NCBI RefSeq assembly: GCF_036323735.1
Contig: NC_086038.1
Location: forward strand, 26,392,001-26,456,000
Source of the DNA: Rattus norvegicus
Lineage: Eukaryota; Chordata; Mammalia; Rodentia; Muridae
DNA: 64,000 nucleotides
Direction: 5' to 3'
The position numbers and the translations under genes were made by a program. Below are positions 12,346 to 26,261 of this stretch, piece after piece. The notes beneath the pieces are model-generated. The model did not search any database and was not told the origin of the DNA. It was given only the letters and a program-made list of their open reading frames with translations. Within the stretch, counting starts at the first letter, position 1. Every line of letters begins with the position of its first letter.

Positions 12346-14779
12346 ATGAGTCCCGCTTGGAACGAAAAGAATTCGATTAAAAATAGCAGCTCCGTAAAGG
12401 AAAACTTTCCCTGGCTATATCATGAAAAATACGCCACAACAAGTGGTTCCCACGCTGAACGAAGGAATTCGCTTAGAAACTATACCTCCGTTCGTGAAAA
12501 ATTTCCATGCCTGTATCAAAAAACCTACGCCTGCTACAGTAGAGTCCGTCTTGGAAGGAAGAGAATTCTCTTAGAAACTGCAGCTACATTTGCGAAAAAC
12601 TTCCCTGCCCATATCAACAAAACTATGCCACAGAGTCCCACTTGGAATGAAGAGAATTCGCTTACAGACTGCAGCTCCAATTGTGAAAAACTGCCCAGAG
12701 TATATCTTGAAAACCATGCCTCATACAAGTGAGTCCCGCTTCGAACGAAGACAATTCGCTTAGAAACAGCATCTCCATTCGTGAAAAATTTCCCTCGCTA
12801 TATATAGAGAACTATGCCTGATACAAGTGAGTCCGCCTTGGAACGTAGTGAATTCGCTTAGAAACAACAGCTCCATATCCGAAAAGTTTCCCACTCTATA
12901 TCTTAGAAACTACGCTTCATGCAAGTGAGTCCCACTTGGAAGGAAGAGAATTCCCTTAAAAAGTGCAGTTCCCATCGCGAAAATTTCCGCTGCCTATATT
13001 ATGAAATCTACGCTTCGTACAAGTGAGTCCCGCTTGGAACGAAGAGAATTCGCTTAGAAATTACAGCTCCGTAAAGGAAAACTTTCCCTGGCTATATCAT
13101 GAAAAATACGCCACTACAAGATGTTCCCACTCGGAATGAAGAGAATTCGCTTAGAAACTATAGCTCCGTTCGTGAAAAATTTCGATGCCTGTATCAAAAC
13201 TCCTACGCCTGCTACAGTACAGTCCGTCTTGGAAGGAAGAGAATTCTCTTAGAAACTGCAGCTACAATTGCGAAAAACTTCCCTGCCCATATCAACAAAA
13301 CTATGCCACAGAGTCCCACTTGGAATGAAGAGAATTCGCTTACAGACTGCAGCTCCAATTGTGAAAAACTGCCCAGAGTATATCTTGAAAACCATGCCTC
13401 GTACAAGTGAGTCCCGCTTCGAACGAAGACAATTTACTTAGAAACTGCATCTCCATTCGCGAAAATTTTCCCTGGGTATATGTAGAGAACTATACCTGAT
13501 ACAAGTGAGTCCGCTTTGGAACGTAGTGATTTCGCTTAGAAACAACAGCTCCATATCCGAAAAGTTTCCCACTCTATATCTTAAAAACTACGCCTCTTGC
13601 AAGTGAGTCCCACTTGGAAGGAAGAGAATTTGCTTAAAAAGTGCAGTTCCAATCGCGAAAATTTCCCCTGCCTATATCTTGAAATCTACACTTCGTACAA
13701 TTGAATCCCGCTCGGAAGTAAGAGAATTCGCTGAGAAAATGCAGGTCCATTCGCGAAAATTTTCCCTGGTAATATACAGAGAACTATGCCTGATACAAGT
13801 GAGTTCCCGTTGGAAGGAATAGAATACGCTAAGAAACAACAGCTCCATTTCTGAAAACTTTCCAACTCTATGTCTTGAAATCTACACTTCCTACAAGTGA
13901 ATCCCGCTAGGAACGAAGAGAATTCGCTTAGAAAATGCAGCTCCATTCCTGAAAACCTGCACTGCCTATATCTTGAAAAGTACGCCTGCTACAATAGAGT
14001 CGCGCTTGGAATGAAGAAAATTCACTTAAAAAGTGCAGTTCCAATCGCGAAAATTTCCCCTACGTATATCTTGAAATCTATGCTTCCTTTCAAGGGAATC
14101 CCGCTAGGAACGAAGAGAATTTGCTTAGAAAGTGCAGCTCCATTTGCGAACACCTTCCCTGCCTTTATAAAGAAAACTATGTCTGCTACAATAGATTCCC
14201 AGTGGAAACGAAGAGAATTCGCTTAGAAACTGTAGCTCCATTCGCGAAAATTTTCCCTGCCTATATATAGCGCACTATGCTTGATACAAGTGAGTAAACC
14301 CTTGAAACGAAGAGAATTCGCTTAGAAACTATAGCTCCATTTCCGAAAACTTTCCCACTCTATATCTTAAAAACTACGCTTGATGCAAGTGAGTCCCGCT
14401 TGGAACGAAGAGAATTCGCTTAAAAAGTGCAGTTCCAATCGCGAAAATTTCCCCTTCCTATATCTTGAAGTCTACGCTTTGTACAAGTGAATCCGCTTGG
14501 AAGGAAGAGAATTCGCTGAGAACCTGCAGCTCCATTCGCGAAAATGTTCCCTGCCTATATGTAGAGTACTATGCCTGATACAAATGTGTAACCCATGAAA
14601 CGAAGAGAATTTGCTTAGAAACTATAGCTCCATTTCCGAAAACTTTCACACTCTATGTCTTGAAAACTACATTTCATGCAAGTGAGTCCTGCTTGGAAAG
14701 AAGAGAAATCGCTTAAAAAGTGCAGTTCCAATCGCAATAATTTCCCCTGCGTATATCTGGAAATCTACGCTTTCTACAA
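12346..14779 (+). repeat. HOR unit variant, 2434 bp
   Basis: It has the same 5-monomer deletion as the unit at 6992 but carries its own private substitutions. One is at 14,090, where CTTTCAAGGG replaces CTACAAGTG. Confidence 0.85.
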
Positions 14780-17700
14780 ATGAGTCCCGCTTGGAACGAA
14801 AAGAATTCGATTAAAAATAGCAGCTCCGTAAAGGAAAACTTTCCCTGGCTATATCATGAAAAATACGCCACTACAAGTGGTTCCCACGCTGAACGAAGGA
14901 ATTCGCTTAGAAACTATACCTCCGTTCGTGAAAAATTTCCATGCCTGTATCAAAAAACCTACGCCGGCTACAGTAGAGTCCGTCTTGGAAAGAAGAGAAT
15001 TCTCTTAGAAACTGCAGCTACATTTGCGAAAAACTTCCCTGCCCATATCAACAAAACTATGCCACAGAGTCCCACTTGGAATGAAGAGAATTCGCTTAGA
15101 GACTGCAGTTCCAATTGTGAAAAACTGCCCAGAGTATATCTTGAAAACCATGCCTCATACAAGTGAGTCCCGCTTCGAACGAAGACAATTCGCTTAGAAA
15201 CAGCATCTCCATTCGTGAAAATTTTCCCCCGCTATATATAGAGAACTATGCCTGATACAAGTGAGTCAGCCTTGGAACGTAGTGAATTCGCTTAGAAACA
15301 ACAGCTCCATATCCGAAAAGTTTCCCACTCTATATCTTAGAAACTACGCTTCATGCAAGTGAGTCCCACTTGGAAGGAAGAGAATTCCCTTAAAAAGTGC
15401 AGTTCCCATCGCGAAAATTTCCGCTGCCTATATTATGAAATCTACGCTTCGTACAAGTGAGTCCCGCTTGGAACGAAGAGAATTCGCTTAGAAATTGCAG
15501 CTCCGTAAAGGAAAACTTTCCCTGGCTATATCATGAAAAATACGCCACTACAAGATGTTCCCACTCGGAATGAAGAGAATTCGCTTAGAAACTATAGCTC
15601 CGTTCGTGAAAAATTTCGATGCCTGTATCAAAACTCCTACGCCTGCTACAGTACAGTCCGTCTTGGAAGGAAGAGAATTCTCTTAGAAACTGCAGCTACA
15701 ATTGCGAAAAACTTCCCTGCCCATATCAACAAAACTATGCCACAGAGTCCCACTTGGAATGAAGAGAATTCGCTTACAGACTGCAGCTCCAATTGTGAAA
15801 AACTGCCCAGAGTATATCTTGAAAACCATGCCTCGTACAAGTGAGTCCCGCTTCGAACGAAGACAATTTACTTAGAAACTGCATCTCCATTCGCGAAAAT
15901 TTTCCCTGGGTATATGTAGAGAACTATGCCTGATACAAGTGAGTCCGCTTTGGAACGTAGTGATTTCGCTTAGAAACAACAGCTCCATATCCGAAAAGTT
16001 TCCCACTCTATATCTTAAAAACTACGCCTCTTGCAAGTGAGTCCCACTTGGAAGGAAGAGAATTTGCTTAAAAAGTGCAGTTCCAATCGCGAAAATTTCC
16101 CCTGCCTATATCTTGAAATCTACACTTCGTACAATTGAATCCCGCTCGGAAGTAAGAGAATTCGCTGAGAAAATGCAGGTCCATTCGCGAAAATTTTCCC
16201 TGGTAATATACAGAGAACTATGCCTGATACAAGTGAGTTCCCGTTGGAAGGAATAGAATACGCTAAGAAACAACAGCTCCATTTCTGAAAACTTTCCCAC
16301 TCTATGTCTTGAATACTACACCTGATGCAAGGGAATCCCGCTTGGAACGAAGAGAACCCGATTAAAAAGTGCAGTTCCAATCACGAAAATTTCCCCTGCC
16401 TATATCTTGAAATCTACAGTTCCTACAAGTGAATCCCGTAGGAACGAAGAGAATTTGCTTAGAAAGTGCAGCTCCGTTTGCGAAAACCTTCCCTGCCTGT
16501 ATAAAGAAAACTACGTCTGCTACAATAGATTCCCAGTGGAAACGAAGAGAATTCGCTTAGAAAGTGCAGTTCCAATCACGAAAATGTCCCCCGCCTTTAT
16601 CTTGAAATCTACGCTTTGTACAAGTAAATCCGCTTGAAAGGAAGAGAATTCGCTTAGAAACTGCAAATCCATTCGCGAAAATTTTCCCTGGTTATATACA
16701 GAGAACTATGCCTGATACAAGTGAGTCCCCCTTGGAAGGAATAGAATTCGCTTAGAAATAACAGCTCCATTTCAGAAAACTTTCCAACTCTATATCTTGA
16801 AATCTACACTTCCTACAAGTGAATCCCGCTAGGAACTAAGAGAATTCGCTTAGAAAATGCAGCTCCATTCCTGAAAACCTGCACTGCCTATATCTTGAAA
16901 AGTACGCCTGCTACAATAGAGTCGCGCTTGGAATGAAGAAAATTCACTGAAAAAGTGCAGTTCCAATCGCGAAAATTTCCCCTACGTATATCTTGAAATC
17001 TATGCTTCCTACAAGTGAATCCCGCTAGGAACGAAGAGAATTTGCTTAGAAGGTGCAGCTCCATTTGCGAACACCTTCCCTGCCTATATAAAGAAAACTA
17101 TGTCTGCTACAATAGATTCCCAGTGGAAACGAAGAGAATTCGTTTAGAAACTGTAGCTCCATTCGCGAAAATTTTCCCTGCCTATATATAGAGCACTATG
17201 CTTGATACAAGTGAGTAAACCCTTGAAACGAAGAGAATTCGCTTAGAAACTATAGCTCCATTTCCGAAAACTTTCCCACTCTATATCTTAAAAACTACGC
17301 TTGATGCAAGTGAGTCCCGCTTGGAACGAAGAGAATTCGCTTAAAAAGTGCAGTTCCAATCGCGAAAATTTCCCCTTCCTATATCTTGAAGTCTACGCTT
17401 TGTACAAGTGAATCCGCTTGGAAGGAAGAGAATTCGCTGAGAACCTGCAGCTCTATTCGCGAAAATTTTCCCTGCCTATATATAGAGCACTATGCCTGAT
17501 ACAAATGTGTAACCCATGAAACGAAGAGAATTTGCTTAGAAACTATAGCTCCATTTCCGAAAACTTTCACACTCTATGTCTTGAAAACTACGCTTCATGC
17601 AAGTGAGTCCTGCTTGGAAAGAAGAGAATTCGCTTAAAAAGTGCAGTTCCAATCACAATAATTTCCCCTGCGTATATCTGGAAATCTACGCTTTCTACAA
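14780..17700 (+). repeat. Full-length HOR unit, 2921 bp
   Basis: About 30 monomers. Private changes include GCCGGC in place of GCCTGC near 14,964. Confidence 0.85.
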
Positions 17701-20621
17701 ATGAGTCCCGCTTGGAACGAAAAGAATTCGATTAAAAATAGCAGCTCCATAAAGGAAAACTTTCCCTGGCTATATCATGAAAAATACGCCACTACAAGTG
17801 GTTCCCACGCGGAACGAAGGAATTCGCTTAGAAACTATACCTCCGTTCGTGAAAAATTTCCATGCCTGTATCAAAAAACCTACATCTGCTACAGTAGAGT
17901 CCGTCTTGGAAGGAAGAGAATTCTCGTAGAAACTGCAGCTACAATTGCGAAAAACTTCCCTGCCCATATCAACAAAACTATGCCATAGAGTCCCACTTGG
18001 AATGAAGAGAATTCGCTTACAGACTGCAGATCCAATTGTGAAAAACTGCCCAGAGTATATCTTGAAAACCATGCCTCATACAAGTGAGTCCCGCTTCGAA
18101 AGAAGACAATTCGCTTAGAAACAGCATCTCCATTCGTGAAAATTTTCCCTCGCTATATATAGAGAACTATGCCTGATACAAGTGAGTCCGCCTTGGAACG
18201 TAGTGAATTCGCTTAGAAACAACAGCTCCATATCCGAAAAGTTTCCCACTCTATATCTTAGAAACTACGCTTCATGCAAGTGAGTCCCACTTGGAAGGAA
18301 GAGAATTCCCTTAAAAAGTGCAGTTCCCATCGCGAAAATTTCCGCTGCCTATATTATGAAATCTACGCTTCGTACAAGTGAGTCCCGCTTGGAACGAAGA
18401 GAATTCGCTTAGAAATTGCAGCTCCGTAAAGGAAAACTTTCCCTGGCTATATCATGAAAAATACGCCACTACAAGTGGTTCCCACTCGGAATGAAGAGAA
18501 TTCGCTTAGAAACTATAGCTCCGTTCGTGAAAAATTTCGATGCCTGTATCAAAACTCCTACGCCTGCTACAGTACAGTCCGTCTTGGAAGGAAGAGAATT
18601 CTCTTAGAAACTGCAGCTACAATTGCGAAAAACTTCCCTGCCCATATCAACAAAACTATGCCACAGAGTCCCACTTGGAATGAAGAGAATTCGCTTACAG
18701 ACTGCAGCTCCAATTGTGAAAAACTGCCCAGAGTATATCTTGAAAACCATGCCTCGTACAAGTGAGTCCCGCTTCGAACGAAGACAATTTACTTAGAAAC
18801 TGCATCTCCATTTGCGAAAATTTTCCCTGGGTATATATAGAGAACTATGCCTGATACAAGTGAGTCCACTTTGGAACGTAGTGAATTCGCTTAGAAACAA
18901 CAGCTCCATATCCGAAAAGTTTCCCACTCTATATCTTAAAAACTACGCCTCTTGCAAGTGAGTCCCACTTGGAAGGAAGAGAATTCGCTTAAAAAGTGCA
19001 GTTCCAATCGCGAAAATTTCCCCTGCCTATATCTTGAAATCTACACTTCGTACAATTGAATCCCGCTCGGAAGTAAGAGAATTCGCTGAGAAAATGCAGG
19101 TCCATTCGCGAAAATTTTCCCTGGTAATATACAGAGAACTATGCCTGATACAAGTGAGTTCCCGTTGGAAGGAATAGAATACGCTAAGAAACAACAGCTC
19201 CATTTCTGAAAACTTTCCCACTCTATGTCTTGAATACTACACCTGATGCAAGGGAATCCCGCTTGGAACGAAGAGAATCCGATTAAAAAGTGCAGTTCCA
19301 ATCACGAAAATTTCCCCTGCCTATATCTTGAAATCTACAGTTCCTACAAGTGAATCCCGTAGGAACGAAGAGAATTTGCTTAGAAAGTGCAGCTCCGTTT
19401 GCGAAAACCTTCCCTGCCTGTATAAAGAAAACTACGTCTGCTACAATAGATTCCCAGTGGAAACGAAGAGAATTCGCTTAGAAAGTGCAGTTCCAATCAC
19501 GAAAATGTCCCCCGCCTTTATCTTGAAATCTACGCTTTGTACAAGTAAATCCGCTTGAAAGGAAGAGAAATCGCTTAGAAACTGCAAATCCATTCGCGAA
19601 AATTTTCCCTGGTTATATACAGAGAACTATGCCTGATACAAGTGAGTCCCCCTTGGAAGGAATAGAATTCGCTTAGAAATAACAGCTCCATTTCAGAAAA
19701 CTTTCCAACTCTATATCTTGAAATCTACACTTCCTACAAGTGAATCCCGCTAGGAACGAAGAGAATTCGCTTAGAAAATGCAGCTCCATTCCTGAAAACC
19801 TGCACTGCCTATATCTTGAAAAGTACGCCTGCTACAATAGAGTCGCGCTTGGAATGAAGAAAATTCACTGAAAAAGTGCAGTTCCAATCGCGAAAATTTC
19901 CCCTACGTATATCTTGAAATCTATGCTTCCTACAAGTGAATCCCGCTAGGAACGAAGAGAATTTGCTTAGAAAGTGCAGCTCCATTTGCGAACACCTTCC
20001 CTGCCTATATAAAGAAAACTATGTCTGCTACAATAGATTCCCAGTGGAAACGAAGAGAATTCGTTTAGAAACTGTAGCTCCATTCGCGAAAATTTTCCCT
20101 GCCTATATATAGAGCACTATGCTTGATACAAGTGAGTAAACCCTTGAAACGAAGAGAATTCGCTTAGAAACTATAGCTCCATTTCCGAAAACTTTCCCAC
20201 TCTATATCTTAAAAACTACGCTTGATGCAAGTGAGTCCCGCTTGGAACGAAGAGAATTCGCTTAAAAAGTGCAGTTCCAATCGCGAAAATTTCCCCTTCC
20301 TATATCTTGAAGTCTACGCTTTGTACAAGTCAATCCGCTTGGAAGGAAGAGAATTCGCTGAGAACCTGCAGCTCTATTCGCGAAAATTTTCCCTGCCTAT
20401 ATATAGAGCACTATGCCTGATACAAATGTGTAACCCATGAAACGAAGAGAATTTGCTTAGAAACTATAGCTCCATTTCCGAAAACTTTCACACTCTATGT
20501 CTTGAAAACTATGCTTCATGCAAGTGAGTCCTGCTTGGAAAGAAGAGAATTCGCTTAAAAAGTGCAGTTCCAATCGCAATAATTTCCCCTGCGTATATCT
20601 GGAAATCTACGCTTTCTACAA
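17701..20621 (+). repeat. Full-length HOR unit, 2921 bp
   Basis: It belongs to a sub-lineage shared with later units, marked by CCATAAAGG in place of CCGTAAAGG near 17,747 and TTCTCGTAGAAAC in place of TTCTCTTAGAAAC near 17,922. Confidence 0.85.
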
Positions 20622-23342
20622 ATGAGTCCCGCTTGGAACGAAAAGAATTCGATTAAAAATAGCAGCTCCATAAAGGAAAACTTTCCCTGGCGATATCATG
20701 AAAAATACGCCACTACAAGTGGTTCCCACGCGGAACGAAGGAATTCGCTTAGAAACTATACCTCCGTTCGTGAAAAATTTCCATGCCTGTATCAAAAAAC
20801 CTACATCTGCTACAGTAGAGTCCGTCTTGGAAGGAAGAGAATTCTCGTAGAAACTGCAGCTACAATTGCGAAAAACTTCCCTGCCCATATCAACAAAACT
20901 ATGCCATAGAGTCCCACTTGGAATGAAGAGAATTCGCTTACAGACTGCAGCTCCAATTGTGAAAAACTGCCCAGAGTATATCTTGAAAACCATGCCTCAT
21001 ACAAGTGAGTCCCGCTTCGAACGAAGACAATTCGCTTAGAAACAGCATCTCCATTCGTGAAAATTTTCCCTCGCTATATATAGAGAACTATGCCTGATAC
21101 AAGTGAGTCCGCCTTGGAACGTAGTGAATTCGCTTAGAAACAACAGCTCCATATCCGAAAAGTTTCCCACTCTATATCTTAGAAACTACGCTTCATGCAA
21201 GTGAGTCCCACTTGGAAGGAAGAGAATTCCCTTAAAAAGTGCAGTTCCCATCGCGAAAATTTCCGCTGCCTATATTATGAAATCAACGCTTCGTACAAGT
21301 GAGTCCCGCTTGGAACGAAGAGAATTCGCTTAGAAATTGCAGCTCCGTAAAGGAAAACTTTCCCTGGCTATATCATGAAAAATACGCCACTACAAGTGGT
21401 TCCCACTCGGAATGAAGAGAATTCGCTTAGAAACTATAGATCCGTTCGTGAAAAATTTCGATGCCTGTATCAAAACTCCTACGCCTGCTACAGTACAGTC
21501 CGTCTTGGAAGGAAGAGAATTCTCTTAGAAACTGCAGCTACAATTGCGAAAAACTTCCCTGCCCATATCAACAAAACTATGCCACAGAGTCCCACTTGGA
21601 ATGAAGAGAATTCGCTTACAGACTGCAGCTCCAATTGTGAAAAACTGCACAGAGTATATCTTGAAAACCATGCCTCATACAAGTGAGTCCTGCTTCGAAC
21701 GAAGACAATTCGCTTAGAAACAGCATCTCCATTCGTGAAAATTTTCCATCGCTATATAGAGAGAACTATGCCTGATACAAGTGAGTCCGCCCTGGAAGGA
21801 ATAGAATTCGCTTAGAAATAACAGCTCCATTTCAGAAAACTTTCCAACTCTATATATTGAAATCTACACTTCCTACAAGTGAATCCCGCTAGGAACTAGA
21901 ATTCGCTTAGAAAATGCAGCTCCATTCCTGAAAACCTGCACTGCCTATATCTTGAAAAGTACGCCTGCTACAATAGAGTCGCGCTTGGAATGAAGAAAAT
22001 TCACTGAAAAAGTGCAGTTCCAATCACGAAAATTTCCCCTACGTATATCTTGAAATCTACAGTTCCTACAAGTGAATCCCGTAGGAACGAAGAGAATTTG
22101 CTTAGAAAGTGCAGCTCCGTTTGCGAAAACCTTCCCTGCCTGTATAAAGAAAACTACGTCTGCTACAATAGATTCCCAGTGGAAACGAAGAGAATTCGCT
22201 TAGAAAGTGCAGTTCCAATCACGAAAATGTCCCCCGCCTTTATCTTGAAATCTACGCTTTGTACAAGTAAATCCGCTTGAAAGGAAGAGAAATCGCTTAG
22301 AAACTGCAAATCCATTCGCGAAAATTTTCCCTGGTTATATACAGAGAACTATGCCTGATACAAGTGAGTCCCCCTTGGAAGGAATAGAATTCGCTTAGAA
22401 ATAACAGCTCCATTTCAGAAAACTTTCCAACTCTATATCTTGAAATCTACACTTCCTACAAGTGAATCCCGCTAGGAACGAAGAGAATTCGCTTAGAAAA
22501 TGCAGCTCCATTCCTGAAAACCTGCACTGCCTATATCTTGAAAAGTACGCCTGCTACAATAGAGTCGCGCTTGGAATGAAGAAAATTCACTTAAAAAGTG
22601 CAGTTCCAATCGCGAAAATTTCCCCTACGTATATCTTGAAATCTATGCTTCCTACAAGTGAATCCCGCTAGGAACGAAGAGAATTTGCTTAGAAAGTGCA
22701 GCTCCATTTGCGAACACCTTCCCTGCCTATATAAAGAAAACTATGTCTGCTACAATAGATTCCCAGTGGAAACGAAGAGAATTCGTTTAGAAACTGTAGC
22801 TCCATTCGTGAAAATTTCCCCTGCCTATATATAGCGCACTATGCTTGATACAAGTGAGTAAACCCTTGAAACGAAGAGAATTCGCTTAGAAACTATAGCT
22901 CCATTTCCGAAAACTTTCCCACTCTATATCTTAAAAACTACGCTTGATGCAAGTGAGTCCCGCTTGGAACGAAGAGAATTCGCTTAAAAAGTGCAGTTCC
23001 AATCGCTAAAAATTCCCCTTCCTATATCTTGAGTCTACGCTTTGTACAAATGAATCCGCTTGGAAGGAAGAGAATTCGCTGAGAACCTGCAGCTCCATTC
23101 GCGAAAATTTTCCCTGCCTATATATAGAGCACTATGCCTGATACAAATGTGTAACCCATGAAACGAAGAGAATTTGCTTAGAAACTATAGCTCCATTTCC
23201 GAAAACTTTCACACTCTATGTCTTGAAAACTACGCTTCATGCAAGTGAGTCCTGCTTGGAAAGAAGAGAATTCGCTTAAAAAGTGCAGTTCCAATCGCAA
23301 TAATTTCCCCTGCGTATATCTGGAAATCTACGCTTTCTACAA
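20622..23342 (+). repeat. Rearranged HOR unit, 2721 bp
   Basis: A hybrid unit. Near 21,788 a monomer ending GTCCGCCC joins directly to TGGAAGGAATAGAATTC, skipping monomers. A segment resembling 22,375-22,600 then appears at 21,790-22,040 before the array resumes. The nearby GGAACTAGAATTC (near 21,893) shows a further 3-bp loss. Confidence 0.8.
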
Positions 23343-26261
23343 ATGAGTCCCGCTTGGAACGAAAAGAATTCGATTAAAAATAGCAGCTCCATAAAGGAAA
23401 ACTTTCTCTGGCTATATCATGAAAAATACGCCACTACAAGTGGTTCCCACGCGGAACGAAGGAATTCGCTTAGAAACTATACCTCCGTTCGTGAAAAATT
23501 TCCATGCCTGTATCAAAAAACCTACGTCTGCTACAGTAGAGTCCGTCTTGGAAGGAAGAGAATTCTCTTAGAAACTGCAGCTACAATTGCGAAAAACTTC
23601 CCTGCCCATATCAACAAAACTATGCCATAGAGTCCCACTTGGAATGAAGAGAATTCGCTTACAGACGGCAGCTCCAATTGTGAAAAACTGCCCAGAGTAT
23701 ATCTTGAAAACCATGCCTCGTACAAGTGAGTCCCGCTTCGAACGAAGACAATTCGCTTAGAAACAGCATCTCCATTCGTGAAAATTTTCCCCCGCTATAT
23801 ATAGAGAACTATGCCTGATACAAGTGAGTCAGCCTTGGAACGTAGTGAATTCGCTTAGAAACAACAGCTCCATATCCGAAAAGTTTCCCACTCTATATCT
23901 TAGAAACTACGCTTCATGCAAGTGAGTCCCACTTGGAAGGAAGAGAATTCCCTTAAAAAGTGCAGTTCCCATCGCGAAAATTTCCGCTGCCTATATTATG
24001 AAATCTACGCTTCGTACAAGTGAGTCCCGCTTGGAACGAAGAGAATTCGCTTAGAAATTGCAGCTCCGTAAAGGAAAACTTTCCCTGGCTATATCATGAA
24101 AAATACGCCACTACAAGTGGTTCCCACTCGGAATGAAGAGAATTCGCTTAGAAACTATAGCTCCGTTCGTGAAAAATTTCGATGCCTGTATCAAAACTCC
24201 TACGCCTGCTACAGTACAGTCCGTCTTGGAAGGAAGAGAATTCTCTTAGAAACTGCAGCTACAATTGCGAAAAACTTCCCTGCCCATATCAACAAAACTA
24301 TGCCACAGAGTCCCACTTGGAATGAAGAGAATTCGCTTACAGAGTGCAGCTCCAATTGTGAAAAACTGCCCAGAGTATATCTTGAAAACCATGCCTCGTA
24401 CAAGTGAGTCCCGCTTCGAACGAAGACAATTTACTTAGAAACTGCATCTCCATTTGCGAAAATTTTCCCTGGGTATATATTGAGAACTATGCCTGATACA
24501 AGTGAGTCCGCTTTGGAACGTAGTGAATTCGCTTAGAAACAACAGCTCCATATCCGAAAAGTTTCCCACTCTATATCTTAAAAACTACGCCTCTTGCAAG
24601 TGAGTCCCACTTGGAAGGAAGAGAATTCGCTTAAAAAGTGCAGTTCCAATCGCGAAAATTTCCCCTGCCTATATCTTGAAATCTACACTTCGTACAATTG
24701 AATCCCGCTCGGAAGTAAGAGAATTCGCTGAGAAAATGCAGGTCCATTCGCGAAAATTTTCCCTGGTAATATACAGAGAACTATGCCTGATACAAGTGAG
24801 TTCCCGTTGGAAGGAATAGAATACGCTAAGAAACAACAGCTCCATTTCTGAAAACTTTCCCACTCTATGTCTTGAATACTACACCTGATGCAAGGGAATC
24901 CCGCTTGGAACGAAGAGAATCCGATTAAAAAGTGCAGTTCCAATCACGAAAATTTCCCCTGCCTATATCTTGAAATCTACAGTTCCTACAAGTGAATCCC
25001 GTAGGAACGAAGAGAATTTGCTTAGAAAGTGCAGCTCCATTTGCGAAAACCTTCCCTGCCTGTATAAAGAAAACTACGTCTGCTACAATAGATTCCCAGT
25101 GGAAACGAAGAGAATTCGCTTAGAAAGTGCAGTTCCAATCACGAAAATGTCCCCCGCCTTTATCTTGAAATCTACGCTTTGTACAAGTAAATCCGCTTGA
25201 AAGGAAGAGAATTCGCTTAGAAACTGCAAATCCATTCGCGAAAATTTTCCCTGGTTATATACAGAGAACTATGCCTGATACAAGTGAGTCCCCCTTGGAA
25301 GGAATAGAATTCGCTTAGAAATAACAGCTCCATTTCAGAAAACTTTCCAACTCTATATCTTGAAATCTACACTTCCTACAAGTGAATCCCGCTAGGAACG
25401 AAGAGAATTCGCTTAGAAAATGCAGCTCCATTCCTGAAAACCTGCACTGCCTATATCTTGAAAAGTACGCCTGCTACAATAGAGTCGCGCTTGGAATGAA
25501 GAAAATTCACTGAAAAAGTGCAGTTCCAATCGCGAAAATTTCCCCTACGTATATCTTGAAATCTATGCTTCCTACAAGTGAATCCCGCTAGGAACGAAGA
25601 GAATTTGCTTAGAAAGTGCAGCTCCATTTGCGAACACCTTCCCTGCCTATATAAAGAAAACTATGTCTGCTACAATAGATTCCCAGTGGAAACGAAGAGA
25701 ATTCGCTTAGAAATGTAGCTCCATTCGCGAAAATTTTCCCTGCCTATATATAGCGCACTATGCTTGATACAAGTGAGTAAACCCTTGAAACGAAGAGAAT
25801 TCGCTTAGAAACTATAGCTCCATTTCCGAAAACTTTCCCACTCTATATCTTAAAAACTACGCTTGATGCAAGTGAGTCCCGCTTGGAACGAAGAGAATTC
25901 GCTTAAAAAGTGCAGTTCCAATCGCTAAAAATTCCCCTTCCTATATCTTGAGTCTACGCTTTGTACAAGTGAATCCGCTTGGAAGGAAGAGAATTCGCTG
26001 AGAACCTGCAGCTCCATTCGCGAAAATTTTCCCTGCCTATATATAGAGCACTATGCCTGATACAAATGTGTAACCCATGAAACGAAGAGAATTTGCTTAG
26101 AAACTATAGCTCCATTTCCGAAAACTTTCACACTCTATGTCTTGAAAACTACGCTTCATGCAAGTGAGTCCTGCTTGGAAAGAAGAGAATTCGCTTAAAA
26201 AGTGCAGTTCCAATCGCAATAATTTCCCCTGCGTATATCTGGAAATCTACGCTTTCTACAA
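23343..26261 (+). repeat. HOR unit, 2919 bp
   Basis: Full unit. It shares the CGCTAAAAATTCCCC variant (near 23,004) with the next two units, marking a recent sub-lineage. Confidence 0.85.
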